Assembly: GCA_900116395.1 (NCBI GenBank)
Contig: FPAN01000003.1
Location: 1-64,000, forward strand
Reading direction: 5' to 3'
DNA from: Lachnospiraceae bacterium XBD2001
GTDB lineage: Bacteria > Bacillota > Clostridia > Lachnospirales > Lachnospiraceae
DNA: 64,000 nucleotides
A model generated the notes under the pieces. That model was not told the DNA's origin and made no database searches. It saw only the letters and a list, made by a program, of their open reading frames with translations. Of this stretch, positions 17,351 to 27,261 are shown piece after piece. The position numbers were made by a program, and so were the translations under genes. Every line of letters starts with the position of its first letter. Within the stretch, counting starts at the first letter, position 1.

Positions 17351-20300
17351 TCAAAAGCAAGTCATAGAACTTCATAATCGGGATTTGCTGGTATCTGCTG
17401 CAGCAGGTTCCGGTAAGACCGCCGTTCTGGTAGAGCGTATTATCTCCATGGTGACAAGGGAAGACCATCCGGTGGATATTGACCGTATTCTGGTGGTAAC
17501 CTTCACCCGTGCAGCAGCCAAGGAGATGAAGGAGCGTATCTATGAGGCCATTCGAAAAGCCTTAGAGGAACATCCCGACAATGCCCATCTGATTCGACAG
17601 AGTACCTTAATCCATAATGCCTGGATTTCTACCATTGATAGCTTCTGTAGTACCTTGGTACGACAGCACTTCGGGGAGATTGATTTGGATCCGGAGTACC
17701 GTATGGCAGATCCGGGAGAACTGGAGCTGCTGATCAGTCAGACTTGGGATGAAGTCTTAGAAGCCAATTATGAAGCAGGGGAGGAAGCCTTCCTTCGTCT
17801 GGTGAATTCCTACACCGTAGGAGACCGGGATACACAGTTGGTGGAATACCTGCGGAAGTTATATACCATGTCACAGGCTTATCCGTGGCCATCGGAATGG
17901 CTGGATGGCCTCTTGGAGCCGTACCGCGTGACTTCCACCCGGGAGCTGCTAGAGGCGCCCTGGATGCAGCAGGTGTGGCAGGACCTTCGTAATCAGTTGA
18001 TGGATATCCAACAGACGGCACAGCAGCTGTTATTGGATTTACAACATTTGGCCGGTGCCGAAGGCCATCCCTATGAGGATGCCATAAGGTCGGATCTACA
18101 ATGGATTGGTTGTTTATTGGAAGCTACCGATTATCCTTCGATTCTGGAGATTGCCAAGGGTTGGCCGAAGTTCGCGGACCTCTCCCGGAAGAAGTTTCCA
18201 TGGAACGATGAGGAAGAGAAGAAGAGCTACCAGAATCGCCGGAAGGAAGTGAAGGACCGTCTGACCCAGTTACAGGGTACGTATCTTACCAAGTCTCTTA
18301 CGGATGTGGTGGAAGAGATGCAAGATCTCTTTGGCATTGTATCGGAGATGGTTCGTCTGGTGAAGGAATTCGATGAGGCCTTCTACAGCAAGAAGCGGAA
18401 GCTTGGTTTGATGGACTTCTCCGATATGGAGCATTTCGCCTTGGATATCCTAGTGGATCGCACCACCCATGAGCTTCGCCCGGTGGCCAAGGAGATGGCA
18501 GCCTTCTTCGAAGAAGTCATGGTGGATGAGTACCAGGACAGTAACTATCTGCAGGAGACCATTCTTCATGCGGTATCCAAAGAGAGCCTTGGAAGCAATA
18601 ATTACTTCATGGTAGGTGATGTGAAGCAGAGCATCTACCGCTTCCGTCAGGCGGAACCGAAGATTTTTAACGACAAGTATACGGCCTTCTCCAAGGAGGC
18701 AAGCACCCACCAGCGCATCGATCTGGATGCCAACTTCCGAAGTCGCGGAAATATTATCGAGACGGTAAACGATGTGTTCCGTTACATTATGCAGCCGGAT
18801 ATGGGTGGCGTTGCTTACGATGAGGATGCCACGTTAAAACTGGGTGCGACCTTCTATCCGCCAAGCAGTGCCGATCTTCGGACGGAGTTTCTGGTGGTAC
18901 AGAAGGATGATCCGGTATTTGCGGATGAGCATATCCAGGCGGACGAAGCGGAATGGGTGAAGATTGCCCTGCGCATCAATGAGTTGATTGCTTCCGGAAT
19001 GGAAGTCTACGATAAGAAAACAGGCGGCATGCGGCCACTTACTTACGGTGATGTAGCAGTGTTACGCCGTGGCCTCTCCGGTGGTGTGGGAGAGCGGATG
19101 ATGGAAGTCTTTGACAGCTATCGGATTCCGTCCCATCTGGAGAGCAGTACCGGATACTTCAATACCCTGGAGGTGGAAGTGGTGTTATCCTTCCTTCGGA
19201 TTCTGGATAATCCGAGACAGGAGGTTCCGCTGGTAGCCATTCTTCGTTCCCCGATTGTGGGATGTTCGGATGAAGACCTATCCAAGATTCGTTTGGAATA
19301 CCCGGAAGGTTCATTTGCGGAGGCGGTTTTTGCCTATGGGGAAGAACATGAGGAGGATACACGTATACAGAAGTTTTTGGCCCTTTATGAGAAAATGCGG
19401 GCCCTTACGACGGATACCTCCATTCATCGTATCATCCAGATTCTGTATTTGGAGACCGGATACGACGAATATGTATCGGCTCTTCCGGGCGGTGCTGTTA
19501 GAAAAGCCAACTTAGAGAAGCTTGTGGACTTGGCAGTCACCTATGAGAACTCCAGCTTCCATGGACTGTTCCATTTTGTGAATTACATTGAGAAGCTGAA
19601 GAAGTATCAGGTGGATTTCGGCGAAGCGGATTTGACCGGTGAGGAAGACAATGCGGTTCGTATTATGACCATCCATAAGAGTAAGGGATTGGAGTTCCCG
19701 GTGGTGATTCTGTCCGGTGCAACCAAAGGCTTCAACAAGTCGGATTATTCCGGGGAAGTATTGCTCCATGCCAACTTAGGGGTGGGACTGTACCGTATCG
19801 ATCCCTTGCGTCGGATTAAGAGCGATACCTTATATCGGGATTACCTATCGGGACAAATCCAAGTAGATCTCTTAGGGGAGGAGTTGCGTGTCCTCTACGT
19901 TGCCTTGACCCGTGCCAGAGAGAAGCTGATAATCAGCGGCTCCATGTCCGGGAAGGATTTCGATGATTTGACCCAGAAGGCCATCGGCTACGGAGAATCC
20001 TTCGAGGAACGCCGGAAGGCCGGATGTTATCTGAAGTGGATGATGCCGGCAATCCTTCACAACCCGGGGAAGTACCAATTGGAAGCCGTGGAAGGCAGTC
20101 ACTTAGTACTTGGTGTGGTTGCGGAAGAAGTCTCTTCCGAGATGACCCGTGAAGGGCTTATGGAACAGTTGTCCCAGGTGAAGGAGGAAGATATCCATGC
20201 CTTACAGGAAGGCTTCTCTTTTACCTATGGATATCCAAGACACTCCGGTTATAAGAACAAGTACTCCGTATCGGAGCTGAAGCACTTAGCCATTGAAGGG

Positions 20301-20951
20301 GCCATGGCCGACGGCCTGTTGCCGGAACATGAAGACGGGGAGAGCAAAGTCCTCTTCGGTACCGAGGAGAAAAAGAAGATTCGCCCGGCGTTCTTATCCG
20401 GGGAAGCTGCAGATGCGGTATATGTGGGAGCTCTTCGCGGTACGGCTATGCACCGTTACATGGAATGCTTCGATTTCGTTCGGCCCAATGCGGCAGAGAC
20501 CTATGAGGAGCAGTTAGAAGAGATGATTGCAGCAGGTAAGGTAACCAAGGAGCAGGAAGCCTTGCTTCGGGATCGGCAGCTTAGGACCTTCCTTCATTCG
20601 GATGTGGCCGGTCGTATGATGACGGCTGCAACCCAGGGCAATCTCTACAAGGAGCGTGCTTTTGTGATGGGCGATACGCCGGAGCATTTTCTGGATGGAG
20701 CCGAGTCTTCGGATTCCGGGGAGATGATTCTGGTGCAGGGAATTATCGATGTATTCTTCAAAGAGGAAGACGGCATCGTCCTGTTAGATTATAAGACGGA
20801 TCGTGTGGATAGCGCCGAGGAGTTGGTGCTTCGCTACCGTCGTCAGATGGAACTCTACGGGGACGCGATTTGGCGTACCCAGGGCATGCCGGTAAAAGAG
20901 ATGTATCTGTACTCTTTTGCCTTAGGCGAAACAATATTAGTGGAATCATAA
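17334..20951 (+). CDS. addA: ATP-dependent helicase/nuclease subunit AddA
   Basis: UvrD-type 3'-5' helicase fused to a nuclease domain; partner of AddB. Walker A is SAAAGSGKTAVLVERI, Walker B is VDEYQDSN, and the helicase motif VRIMTIHKSKGLEFPVV is present. The C-terminal PD-(D/E)XK nuclease core reads GIIDVFFKEEDGIVLLDYKT. Length of 1205 residues fits. The start lies inside the addB end. Downstream, the next gene follows after only 10 bp with AAGGAGG at the junction. Confidence 0.96.
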   Translation: MEWTDSQKQVIELHNRDLLVSAAAGSGKTAVLVERIISMVTREDHPVDIDRILVVTFTRAAAKEMKERIYEAIRKALEEHPDNAHLIRQSTLIHNAWISTIDSFCSTLVRQHFGEIDLDPEYRMADPGELELLISQTWDEVLEANYEAGEEAFLRLVNSYTVGDRDTQLVEYLRKLYTMSQAYPWPSEWLDGLLEPYRVTSTRELLEAPWMQQVWQDLRNQLMDIQQTAQQLLLDLQHLAGAEGHPYEDAIRSDLQWIGCLLEATDYPSILEIAKGWPKFADLSRKKFPWNDEEEKKSYQNRRKEVKDRLTQLQGTYLTKSLTDVVEEMQDLFGIVSEMVRLVKEFDEAFYSKKRKLGLMDFSDMEHFALDILVDRTTHELRPVAKEMAAFFEEVMVDEYQDSNYLQETILHAVSKESLGSNNYFMVGDVKQSIYRFRQAEPKIFNDKYTAFSKEASTHQRIDLDANFRSRGNIIETVNDVFRYIMQPDMGGVAYDEDATLKLGATFYPPSSADLRTEFLVVQKDDPVFADEHIQADEAEWVKIALRINELIASGMEVYDKKTGGMRPLTYGDVAVLRRGLSGGVGERMMEVFDSYRIPSHLESSTGYFNTLEVEVVLSFLRILDNPRQEVPLVAILRSPIVGCSDEDLSKIRLEYPEGSFAEAVFAYGEEHEEDTRIQKFLALYEKMRALTTDTSIHRIIQILYLETGYDEYVSALPGGAVRKANLEKLVDLAVTYENSSFHGLFHFVNYIEKLKKYQVDFGEADLTGEEDNAVRIMTIHKSKGLEFPVVILSGATKGFNKSDYSGEVLLHANLGVGLYRIDPLRRIKSDTLYRDYLSGQIQVDLLGEELRVLYVALTRAREKLIISGSMSGKDFDDLTQKAIGYGESFEERRKAGCYLKWMMPAILHNPGKYQLEAVEGSHLVLGVVAEEVSSEMTREGLMEQLSQVKEEDIHALQEGFSFTYGYPRHSGYKNKYSVSELKHLAIEGAMADGLLPEHEDGESKVLFGTEEKKKIRPAFLSGEAADAVYVGALRGTAMHRYMECFDFVRPNAAETYEEQLEEMIAAGKVTKEQEALLRDRQLRTFLHSDVAGRMMTAATQGNLYKERAFVMGDTPEHFLDGAESSDSGEMILVQGIIDVFFKEEDGIVLLDYKTDRVDSAEELVLRYRRQMELYGDAIWRTQGMPVKEMYLYSFALGETILVES

Positions 20952-20961
20952 GGAGGACAAG

Positions 20962-21465
20962 ATGAAGTTAGCAGACAGTGTGTATGTAGCAAAGGGTGCT
21001 ATTATTACCGGTGATGTCACCGTGGGAGAGCATGTAGGCGTTTGGTACAATGCAGTGATTCGCGGAGATGAGTACCCAATCACTATTGGGGATGACAGTA
21101 ATATTCAGGATTGTGCCGTCGTTCATGTAGGCAACGGTTTTGCCTGCAATATCGGTAAGCGCGTTACGGTGGGACATGGTGCCATCGTCCATGGTTGTAC
21201 CGTTGGGGATGACAGCATGATCGGTATGGGAGCCATTGTATTAAACGGTGCCAAGATCGGTAAGGGTTGTCTGATTGCAGCAGGTGCTCTGGTAACGGAA
21301 GGCATGGAAGTACCGGACGGCATGTTGGTTATCGGTGTACCGGGTAAGGTGGTAAAGCCTGTTCCGGAAAATCAGACGGAATATATGAAGAACAACGCAC
21401 AGATTTATGTGGATGAGGCGATGAAGCAGAAGGCCAATCCGTCTGAGGTTGCGAAGGAGAGTTAG
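20962..21465 (+). CDS. Gamma-type carbonic anhydrase-like hexapeptide protein
   Basis: Left-handed beta-helix protein of 167 residues made of hexapeptide repeats. Possible metal ligands are the histidines in AVVHVGNG and VGHGAIVHGC, at the spacing of gamma-carbonic anhydrases and their YrdA/PaaY relatives. Whether it hydrates CO2 or is an acetyltransferase-like relative cannot be decided from sequence. It is translated from a strong AAGGAGG site directly after addA and its stop codon touches the maf start, so it is part of the same transcript. Confidence 0.85.
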   Translation: MKLADSVYVAKGAIITGDVTVGEHVGVWYNAVIRGDEYPITIGDDSNIQDCAVVHVGNGFACNIGKRVTVGHGAIVHGCTVGDDSMIGMGAIVLNGAKIGKGCLIAAGALVTEGMEVPDGMLVIGVPGKVVKPVPENQTEYMKNNAQIYVDEAMKQKANPSEVAKES

Positions 21466-22062
21466 ATGTTACAGTTAAAAAAGCCGTTGGTGTTGGCCTC
21501 CGGTTCCCCAAGAAGAAAAGAATTATTAGAGCAGGTTGGTCTTACATTCTCCATTGATGTGGCAGATGTGGATGAGAACTTAGAAGAGGACCGCCCGGCA
21601 TCCTTAGTGGAGCAGTTATCCCGGAAGAAGGCCCTTGCTGTTTTGCAGCGTCATCCCGAGGCCATTGTGCTTGGAGCGGATACGGTGGTGGCCTATGAGG
21701 ATGAGATTCTAGGCAAGCCGGAGGATGAGGCGGATGCTTTGAATATGCTTAGCATGCTGGCGGGCCGCGTGCATCATGTCTATACCGGCGTGACCATTTG
21801 CTCCATGGAAGAGGGACAGCCGGTGATGGATACCTTCCATGTATGTACCAAGGTGAGCATGTACGATACGCCAAGAGACTTGTTGGAAGCCTACATTCGT
21901 ACCGGGGAACCGATGGACAAGGCGGGGGCATATGGAATCCAGGGAATGGGTGCCGTTTTAGTAAAAGAAATCGAAGGGGATTACAATAACGTGGTGGGAT
22001 TGCCGGTTAGCGAAGTGTTCCGACGCTTGGACGGCATGGTTCACAGCCAGAGTTATTCGTAG
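21466..22062 (+). CDS. maf: Maf family nucleoside triphosphate pyrophosphatase
   Basis: House-cleaning enzyme that hydrolyses non-canonical or modified nucleoside triphosphates (dTTP/UTP type in many Maf proteins). The signature SGSPRRKELLEQ is at the N terminus, with VLGADTVV and DKAGAYGIQGMGA further on. Length is 198 residues. The ATG directly follows the TAG of the preceding gene, and AAGGAGA in the end of that gene is its ribosome binding site. Operon position after AddAB suits a nucleotide-pool or genome-maintenance role. Confidence 0.93.
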   Translation: MLQLKKPLVLASGSPRRKELLEQVGLTFSIDVADVDENLEEDRPASLVEQLSRKKALAVLQRHPEAIVLGADTVVAYEDEILGKPEDEADALNMLSMLAGRVHHVYTGVTICSMEEGQPVMDTFHVCTKVSMYDTPRDLLEAYIRTGEPMDKAGAYGIQGMGAVLVKEIEGDYNNVVGLPVSEVFRRLDGMVHSQSYS

Positions 22063-22064
22063 TA

Positions 22065-23144
22065 TTGGAAGCTATGGAAGCAAAAGAAAACTTACGGGAA
22101 CAGGTCTTGGCCTGGATGGATTCGGTGGAAGGTGCCGCTCCTTGTTTTTCCGTGATGCATATGAAAAATATGCCCACAGGTACCACGGCAGAAGTGACCG
22201 GGGACTGGAAGCATCATAACGGTATGGTCCGAGAGCAGGACGATCTGATGAATATGGACGCTTACTGCATGGATAAGAATGCCTATATGCGTTATATTAC
22301 CAAGTTCCTCTTAGAACAGGAGTCCAACTTCTTCCGGCAGCAATGCCACAACGGAGATCTAACGGAGGCCCATCGCCATGAGTATGTAGAGCTTGCCTAT
22401 GTGGTAAGCGGAACACTGCGGCAGCGGATTGTAGGTAGCGACGAAGTCTTCCAGGCCGGAGAAGTCTGTGTCATCGGACAGAACTCCGTCCACCAGGATT
22501 ATCTGACGGATGAGGAGTCGGTGGTGATTTTCATCGGAATCTCCAATGATTTGTTCGCATCCAAGAATGCACTGACAGATCGTTACTCCAGAGCCCAGGG
22601 ATTCTTCCGGGATCTGGTGGTGCAGAGGAAAAAAGATTTGAAGTTCATTCGCTTTAGTCCCCGTGCCGGAATCAATGAAGAATTTGAGGAAGTGATTCGC
22701 CAGATTATCATTGAGAATCAGGGCTGTCGGGCAGGATATGTCAATATTGTGGCGGGGCTTTTAGAGCGCCTCAATGACATCTTAATGTCCCAGTTCCAGA
22801 TCTCCTTGTCCAAGGGGGAGGCCTCCCAGGTACGGAAGCTGCTCTTTGATGACGTGGTGGATTACATTGACCAGAATTATGCCACGGTGACCCTGGATGA
22901 TTTGTGCGAGAAGTTTGCGTACAACGCGTACTATTTCAACCGGCTGATCAAGGAGAATACGGGACTGACCTATTCCGATTATCTGAAGAACATCCGCATG
23001 GACAAAGCTGCGTATTTATTGAAGACCAGCGGTGATTCCGTAGACCGGATTGCCCATCGTGTGGGCTACACCAACCAGGGATTTTTCTACAAGAAATTCC
23101 GGGAGCGGTTCGGGGTTTTGCCGGCAGAATATCGGTCTCTTTAG
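22065..23144 (+). CDS. AraC family transcriptional regulator
   Basis: Regulator with an N-terminal cupin-like sensory domain (around residues 95-175, including HRHEYVELAYVVSG and GEVCVIGQNSVHQ) and a C-terminal double helix-turn-helix (around residues 265-359, ending in IAHRVGYTNQGFFYKKFRERFG and LPAEYRSL). It lies 139 bp before araA on the same strand, so it is a candidate arabinose-responsive regulator. The start is uncertain: a TTG at 22065 or ATG at 22074, neither with a strong ribosome binding site. It may be cotranscribed with the addBA run upstream, because no terminator separates them. Confidence 0.85.
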   Translation: MEAMEAKENLREQVLAWMDSVEGAAPCFSVMHMKNMPTGTTAEVTGDWKHHNGMVREQDDLMNMDAYCMDKNAYMRYITKFLLEQESNFFRQQCHNGDLTEAHRHEYVELAYVVSGTLRQRIVGSDEVFQAGEVCVIGQNSVHQDYLTDEESVVIFIGISNDLFASKNALTDRYSRAQGFFRDLVVQRKKDLKFIRFSPRAGINEEFEEVIRQIIIENQGCRAGYVNIVAGLLERLNDILMSQFQISLSKGEASQVRKLLFDDVVDYIDQNYATVTLDDLCEKFAYNAYYFNRLIKENTGLTYSDYLKNIRMDKAAYLLKTSGDSVDRIAHRVGYTNQGFFYKKFRERFGVLPAEYRSL

Positions 23145-23282
23145 GGAGTCAGAATATGTAAGTGCTTTCGTCCGTCAAGGCAGATTTGCGAATGGAAAAA
23201 ATACCCTCCAAAAGATAGAGTTAGAGTATGAACATTACTGCAAATGCAGTTAAAAGGGAACCATATAAGGAGGGTTATCAAA
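23145..23282 (+). promoter_or_regulatory. araA leader region with possible SD-sequestering pairing
   Basis: Gap between the regulator and araA. The SD sequence GGAGGGT (from 23269) is complementary to ataccctcc at 23201-23209, so the ribosome binding site could be masked. A palindrome actgca-aa-tgcagt (23237-23250) lies between and may be an operator or a hairpin. No confident -35/-10 pair was found. Confidence 0.35.
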
Positions 23283-24779
23283 ATGACTAGAGGAAAGAAT
23301 TATCAGTTTTGGTTTTGTACCGGATCTCAGGATCTCTACGGAGATGAGTGCTTAGCAAACGTTGCAGCACACTCCAAAGAGATGGTGGAGTACTTAAACG
23401 CCACCAAGTTGTTGCCATATGAGGTGGTATGGAAGCCAACTCTGATTACCAACGAATTGATTCGTAAGACCTTCAACGAGGCCAACAACGATCCGAATTG
23501 TGCAGGTGTGATTACCTGGATGCATACCTTCTCTCCGGCAAAGAGCTGGATTTTGGGATTACAGGAATATCGCAAGCCATTGTTGCATTTCCATACCCAG
23601 TATAACCGGGAAATTCCATACGACACCATCGATATGGATTTCATGAATGAGAACCAAGCTGCACATGGAGACAGAGAGTACGGACATATTTTCTCCCGTC
23701 TGAACAAGGACCGTAAGGTCGTGATGGGATACTGGAAGGACGAGAAGGTCGTTCGTCGTATCGCTGATTGGATGTTGACCGCCATCGGTGTGATCGAGTC
23801 CAGCCATGTACGTGTTTGCCGTGTTGCTGATAACATGCGTAACGTTGCAGTTACCGAAGGTGACAAGGTAGAGGCACAGATTAAGTTCGGTTGGGAAGTA
23901 GATGCTTGGCCAATCAACGACATCATCCCTTATGTAGATGCAGTATCCAAGGGAGATATCGATGCATTGGTGGAGGAGTATTACTCCAAGTACAACATCC
24001 TCTTAGAAGGCAGAGATGAGAAGGAATTCCGTGAGCATGTAGCAGTTCAGGCTGCACAGGAAATCGGATTTGAGAAGTTCTTAACCGAGCATGACTATCA
24101 TGCAGTGGTAACCCACTTCGGAGACCTTGGTGCATTACAGCAGTTGCCGGGTCTTGCAATGCAGCGTTTGATGGAAAAAGGTTACGGCTTCGGTGCAGAA
24201 GGCGACTGGAAGACCGCAGCACTGCTTCGTGTCATGAAGTTAATGACTGCAGGCATAAAGGATGCAAAGGGTACTTCCTTCATGGAGGATTACACTTACA
24301 ATTTGGTACCCGGTAAGGAAGGCATCCTGGAGGCACACATGTTGGAAGTTTGCCCGACCATTGCAGACGGGGATATCTCCATTAAGTGCCAGCCTCTGTC
24401 CATGGGTGATCGTGAAGATCCTGCCCGTTTGGTATTTACTTCCAAAGAGGGTCACGGTATCGCTTGCTCTTTGATTGATTTGGGCAACCGTTTCCGTCTC
24501 ATCATCAATGAAGTAAACTGCCATAAGACCGAGAAGCCAATGCCGAAGCTTCCGGTAGCTACCAATTTCTGGACTCCGGAGCCATCCCTAGAGGTTGGTG
24601 CAGAAGCTTGGATTTATGCCGGCGGCGCACATCATACCGCATTTACTTACGACCTTACTGCAGAGCAGATGGTAGACTGGGCAGACGCAATGGGTATCGA
24701 GTCTGTTGTAATTAATCGTGATACCACCATCCGTTCCCTGATTCAGGAGATGAGATGGAACAGTATTTATTATCGTTAG
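23283..24779 (+). CDS. araA: L-arabinose isomerase
   Basis: Converts L-arabinose to L-ribulose, the first step of arabinose use. The protein from the ATG at 23283 has 498 residues. Recognisable family segments are [16 protein letters not shown] at the N terminus, [16 protein letters not shown], a metal-site glutamate in SFMEDYTYN and another in EAHMLEVCP, and a late histidine in AGGAHHTAF. An upstream in-frame ATG at 23244 lies before the AAGGAGGG ribosome binding site and is rejected. It is the first structural gene of the araA-kinase-araD cluster. Confidence 0.97.
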   Translation: MTRGKNYQFWFCTGSQDLYGDECLANVAAHSKEMVEYLNATKLLPYEVVWKPTLITNELIRKTFNEANNDPNCAGVITWMHTFSPAKSWILGLQEYRKPLLHFHTQYNREIPYDTIDMDFMNENQAAHGDREYGHIFSRLNKDRKVVMGYWKDEKVVRRIADWMLTAIGVIESSHVRVCRVADNMRNVAVTEGDKVEAQIKFGWEVDAWPINDIIPYVDAVSKGDIDALVEEYYSKYNILLEGRDEKEFREHVAVQAAQEIGFEKFLTEHDYHAVVTHFGDLGALQQLPGLAMQRLMEKGYGFGAEGDWKTAALLRVMKLMTAGIKDAKGTSFMEDYTYNLVPGKEGILEAHMLEVCPTIADGDISIKCQPLSMGDREDPARLVFTSKEGHGIACSLIDLGNRFRLIINEVNCHKTEKPMPKLPVATNFWTPEPSLEVGAEAWIYAGGAHHTAFTYDLTAEQMVDWADAMGIESVVINRDTTIRSLIQEMRWNSIYYR

Positions 24780-24813
24780 AGGGCGTTATATTTTAGGAAA
24801 AGGAGAGATGCAT

Positions 24814-26415
24814 ATGAGTATTGATAACAAGCGTGCGATCGAATTGGGGGAGACCGCACTGGGAATTGAGTTTGGTTCCACACGAATCAAAGCATCCTTA
24901 ATTAACCGCGATCATGAGCCGATTGCCAGCGGAGATTTTACCTGGGAGAACCGTTTCGAGAACGGTGTATGGACGTATCATACCGATGAGATCCATGCCG
25001 GACTGCAGACCTGCTACAAGAATTTGGTAGAAGATATTAAGAAGCAGTATGGCGTTACACCGACGACTTACGGTGCGATCGGTATTTCCGCAATGATGCA
25101 CGGATATTTACCGTTTGATGCCAATTGGAATCAGTTAACGGAATTTCGAACCTGGCGTAATACCATTACCGGTGAAGCTGCAGAGGAGTTAACCAAGTTA
25201 TTCAACTTCAACATCCCACAGCGCTGGAGTATTGCCCATCTGTATCAGGCCGTACTGAACAAGGAAGCACATCTTCCGAAGCTGGCACATTTTACCACAT
25301 TGGCAGGTTACATTCATCATTGCCTCACCGGTGTGAATGCGCTTGGTATTGGAGAAGCCAGCGGTATGTTCCCAATCGACAGCACCAAGATGAACTATGA
25401 TGAGACCATGATGGATCGCTTCGATGAGCAGGTTGCTGCCAAGGGATACGGATTCAAGATTCGTGAAGTCCTTCCGAAGGTACTCTTAGCCGGTGACGAA
25501 GCCGGCACCTTGACCGAAGAAGGTGCGAAGTTCTTAGATCCAACCGGAACCTTACAGGCGGGTATTCCGTTTGCTCCGGCAGAAGGAGATGCAGGCACCG
25601 GAATGGTAGCAACCAATTCCGTTCGTGTTCGTACCGGTAATGTATCTGCAGGTACTTCCGATTTTGCCATGATTGTAGTAGAGAAGCAGTTGGGTGTTCA
25701 CAGAGAGTTGGACATGGTCACCACACCATCCGGACTTCCGGTAGCTATGGTACACTGCAACAACTGTACTTCCGATATCAATGCATGGGTGGACTTGCTG
25801 GCTGAGTTCGCAGGACTGATCGGTTCTGATGTATCCAAGGGCGAGTTGTATCCGAAGCTGTTCAACCTGGCAATGACCGGGGATAAGAACTGCGGCGGTT
25901 TGTTATCCTTTAACTATTTCTCCGGCGAAGGTGTCACCGACTTGGATGAAGGTCGTCCGTTATTCCTTCGTACACCGGATGCGAAGTTTACTTTGGCGAA
26001 CTTCATGCGTACCCATATTATGTCCGCAATGGCAACCCTTAAGATTGGTCTAGATATTCTGACCAAGGAAGAGCAGGTGCCGATTGATGCTATCTACGGA
26101 CATGGCGGATTCTTCAAGACTCCGGAAGTTGGACAGAAGATTCTCTCTGCAGCGGTAGATGCTCCGATTTCCGTTATGGAGACTGCCGGTGAAGGCGGAC
26201 CTTACGGTATGGCACTCTTAGCTGCTTATCGTATCTGGAAGCAGGATGGTGAGGCATTGGAAGATTACCTGGAGAGCAAGGTTTTTGCATCTGCCAAGTC
26301 CGTTACCGTATCCGCAGATGCTTCCGAAGTGGAAGGCTTCCGTGAATTCTTAGAGGAGTATAAGAAGGCATTGGCGGTAGAGCGTGCTGCCGTTGCAAGT
26401 GTAGGAGGCAAGTAA
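24814..26415 (+). CDS. FGGY-family sugar kinase, probable L-ribulokinase
   Basis: Phosphorylates a pentulose; the position between araA and araD makes L-ribulose the expected substrate. The ATP-binding N terminus reads [15 protein letters not shown], and MHGYLPFD and [11 protein letters not shown] mark the sugar site. It does not look like the classical AraB of Bacillus or Escherichia; it resembles the xylulokinase-like kinase I recall from Bacteroides arabinose loci (from memory, not searched). The length is 533 residues. The ATG at 24814 is favoured over 24808 because AGGAG ends at 24805. Substrate is inferred from context. Confidence 0.87.
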   Translation: MSIDNKRAIELGETALGIEFGSTRIKASLINRDHEPIASGDFTWENRFENGVWTYHTDEIHAGLQTCYKNLVEDIKKQYGVTPTTYGAIGISAMMHGYLPFDANWNQLTEFRTWRNTITGEAAEELTKLFNFNIPQRWSIAHLYQAVLNKEAHLPKLAHFTTLAGYIHHCLTGVNALGIGEASGMFPIDSTKMNYDETMMDRFDEQVAAKGYGFKIREVLPKVLLAGDEAGTLTEEGAKFLDPTGTLQAGIPFAPAEGDAGTGMVATNSVRVRTGNVSAGTSDFAMIVVEKQLGVHRELDMVTTPSGLPVAMVHCNNCTSDINAWVDLLAEFAGLIGSDVSKGELYPKLFNLAMTGDKNCGGLLSFNYFSGEGVTDLDEGRPLFLRTPDAKFTLANFMRTHIMSAMATLKIGLDILTKEEQVPIDAIYGHGGFFKTPEVGQKILSAAVDAPISVMETAGEGGPYGMALLAAYRIWKQDGEALEDYLESKVFASAKSVTVSADASEVEGFREFLEEYKKALAVERAAVASVGGK

Positions 26416-26416
26416 G

Positions 26417-27112
26417 ATGTTAGAAGAGTTAAAACAGCGGGTATATGAGGCCAACATTCTGTTGCCAAAGTATCAACTGGTTACGTTTACCTGGGGCAAT
26501 GTCAGTGAGATTGACCGGGAAAGCGGATTGTTTGTTATCAAGCCAAGCGGTGTGGATTACGAGACCATGACACCGGATGATATGGTGGTTATGGATCTAA
26601 ACGGCAACAAGGTGGAAGGCAAGTTGAATCCGTCTTCCGATACACCAACCCATCTGGAAATCTATAAGGCATTTCCGGAAGTGGGCGGAGTGGTACATAC
26701 CCATTCTTCCTATGCAACCAGCTGGGCCCAGGCAGGCCGTAGTATTCCTTGCTACGGAACCACCCATGCGGATTATTTCTATGGAGAGATTCCATGCGTG
26801 CGTTGTCTGACCAAGGAAGAAATTGAGGATGCATACGAAGCAAATACGGGACATCTTATTGTGAATGAGTTCCGTCGCATGGACAAGGATCCGGTAGCGG
26901 TTCCTGCTGTTCTGTGCAAGAATCACGGTGTCTTCACCTGGGGCAAGGACGGCCATGAGGCTGTTCACAATGCCGTTGTATGTGAAGAGGTTGCCAAGAT
27001 GGCATACCGCTGTGAAGTGATTAACCCGGATGTTTCTCCTGCTCCACAGGAGTTACAGGATAAACATTATTACCGTAAGCATGGCGCTAATGCCTACTAC
27101 GGTCAGAAGTAG
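26417..27112 (+). CDS. araD: L-ribulose-5-phosphate 4-epimerase
   Basis: Class II aldolase-fold enzyme that converts L-ribulose 5-phosphate to D-xylulose 5-phosphate, feeding the pentose phosphate pathway. Metal ligands are visible in [16 protein letters not shown] (two histidines) and in KNHGVFTWG. Length is 231 residues. It begins one base after the kinase stop, with GTAGGAGGC in the end of the kinase gene as ribosome binding site. It ends the arabinose cluster and is followed by a strong terminator. Transport genes for arabinose are not in the window. Confidence 0.97.
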   Translation: MLEELKQRVYEANILLPKYQLVTFTWGNVSEIDRESGLFVIKPSGVDYETMTPDDMVVMDLNGNKVEGKLNPSSDTPTHLEIYKAFPEVGGVVHTHSSYATSWAQAGRSIPCYGTTHADYFYGEIPCVRCLTKEEIEDAYEANTGHLIVNEFRRMDKDPVAVPAVLCKNHGVFTWGKDGHEAVHNAVVCEEVAKMAYRCEVINPDVSPAPQELQDKHYYRKHGANAYYGQK

Positions 27113-27150
27113 TTTTTTTCGCGTTTTACAAAGAGATAGTAACAGGGAGG

Positions 27151-27186
27151 AGCCCGAATTCCAAATGCCGGAATTCGGGCTTTTTC
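27151..27186 (+). terminator. Intrinsic terminator of the arabinose cluster
   Basis: 12-bp perfect stem agcccgaattcc/ggaattcgggct (27151-27162 with 27170-27181), 7-nt loop and five T. Confidence 0.92.
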
Positions 27187-27230
27187 CTTGGATAAATCCC
27201 CGATTCCATAGTGCCCTTGCTGTCTATATC

Positions 27231-27239
27231 TGATATAAT
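27231..27239 (+). promoter_or_regulatory. Extended -10 promoter of the TraX-like gene
   Basis: TGATATAAT: TGA followed by the consensus TATAAT (27234-27239). No convincing -35 is seen. It lies 22 bp before the ATG. Confidence 0.5.
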
Positions 27240-27261
27240 AGGCAGGCAGGAGGATTTTGAC

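Noticed and set aside
22065-22076. Frameshift or fusion of maf and the AraC gene
   Set aside because: maf has its own stop at 22060-22062 and normal length; the AraC frame begins after it.
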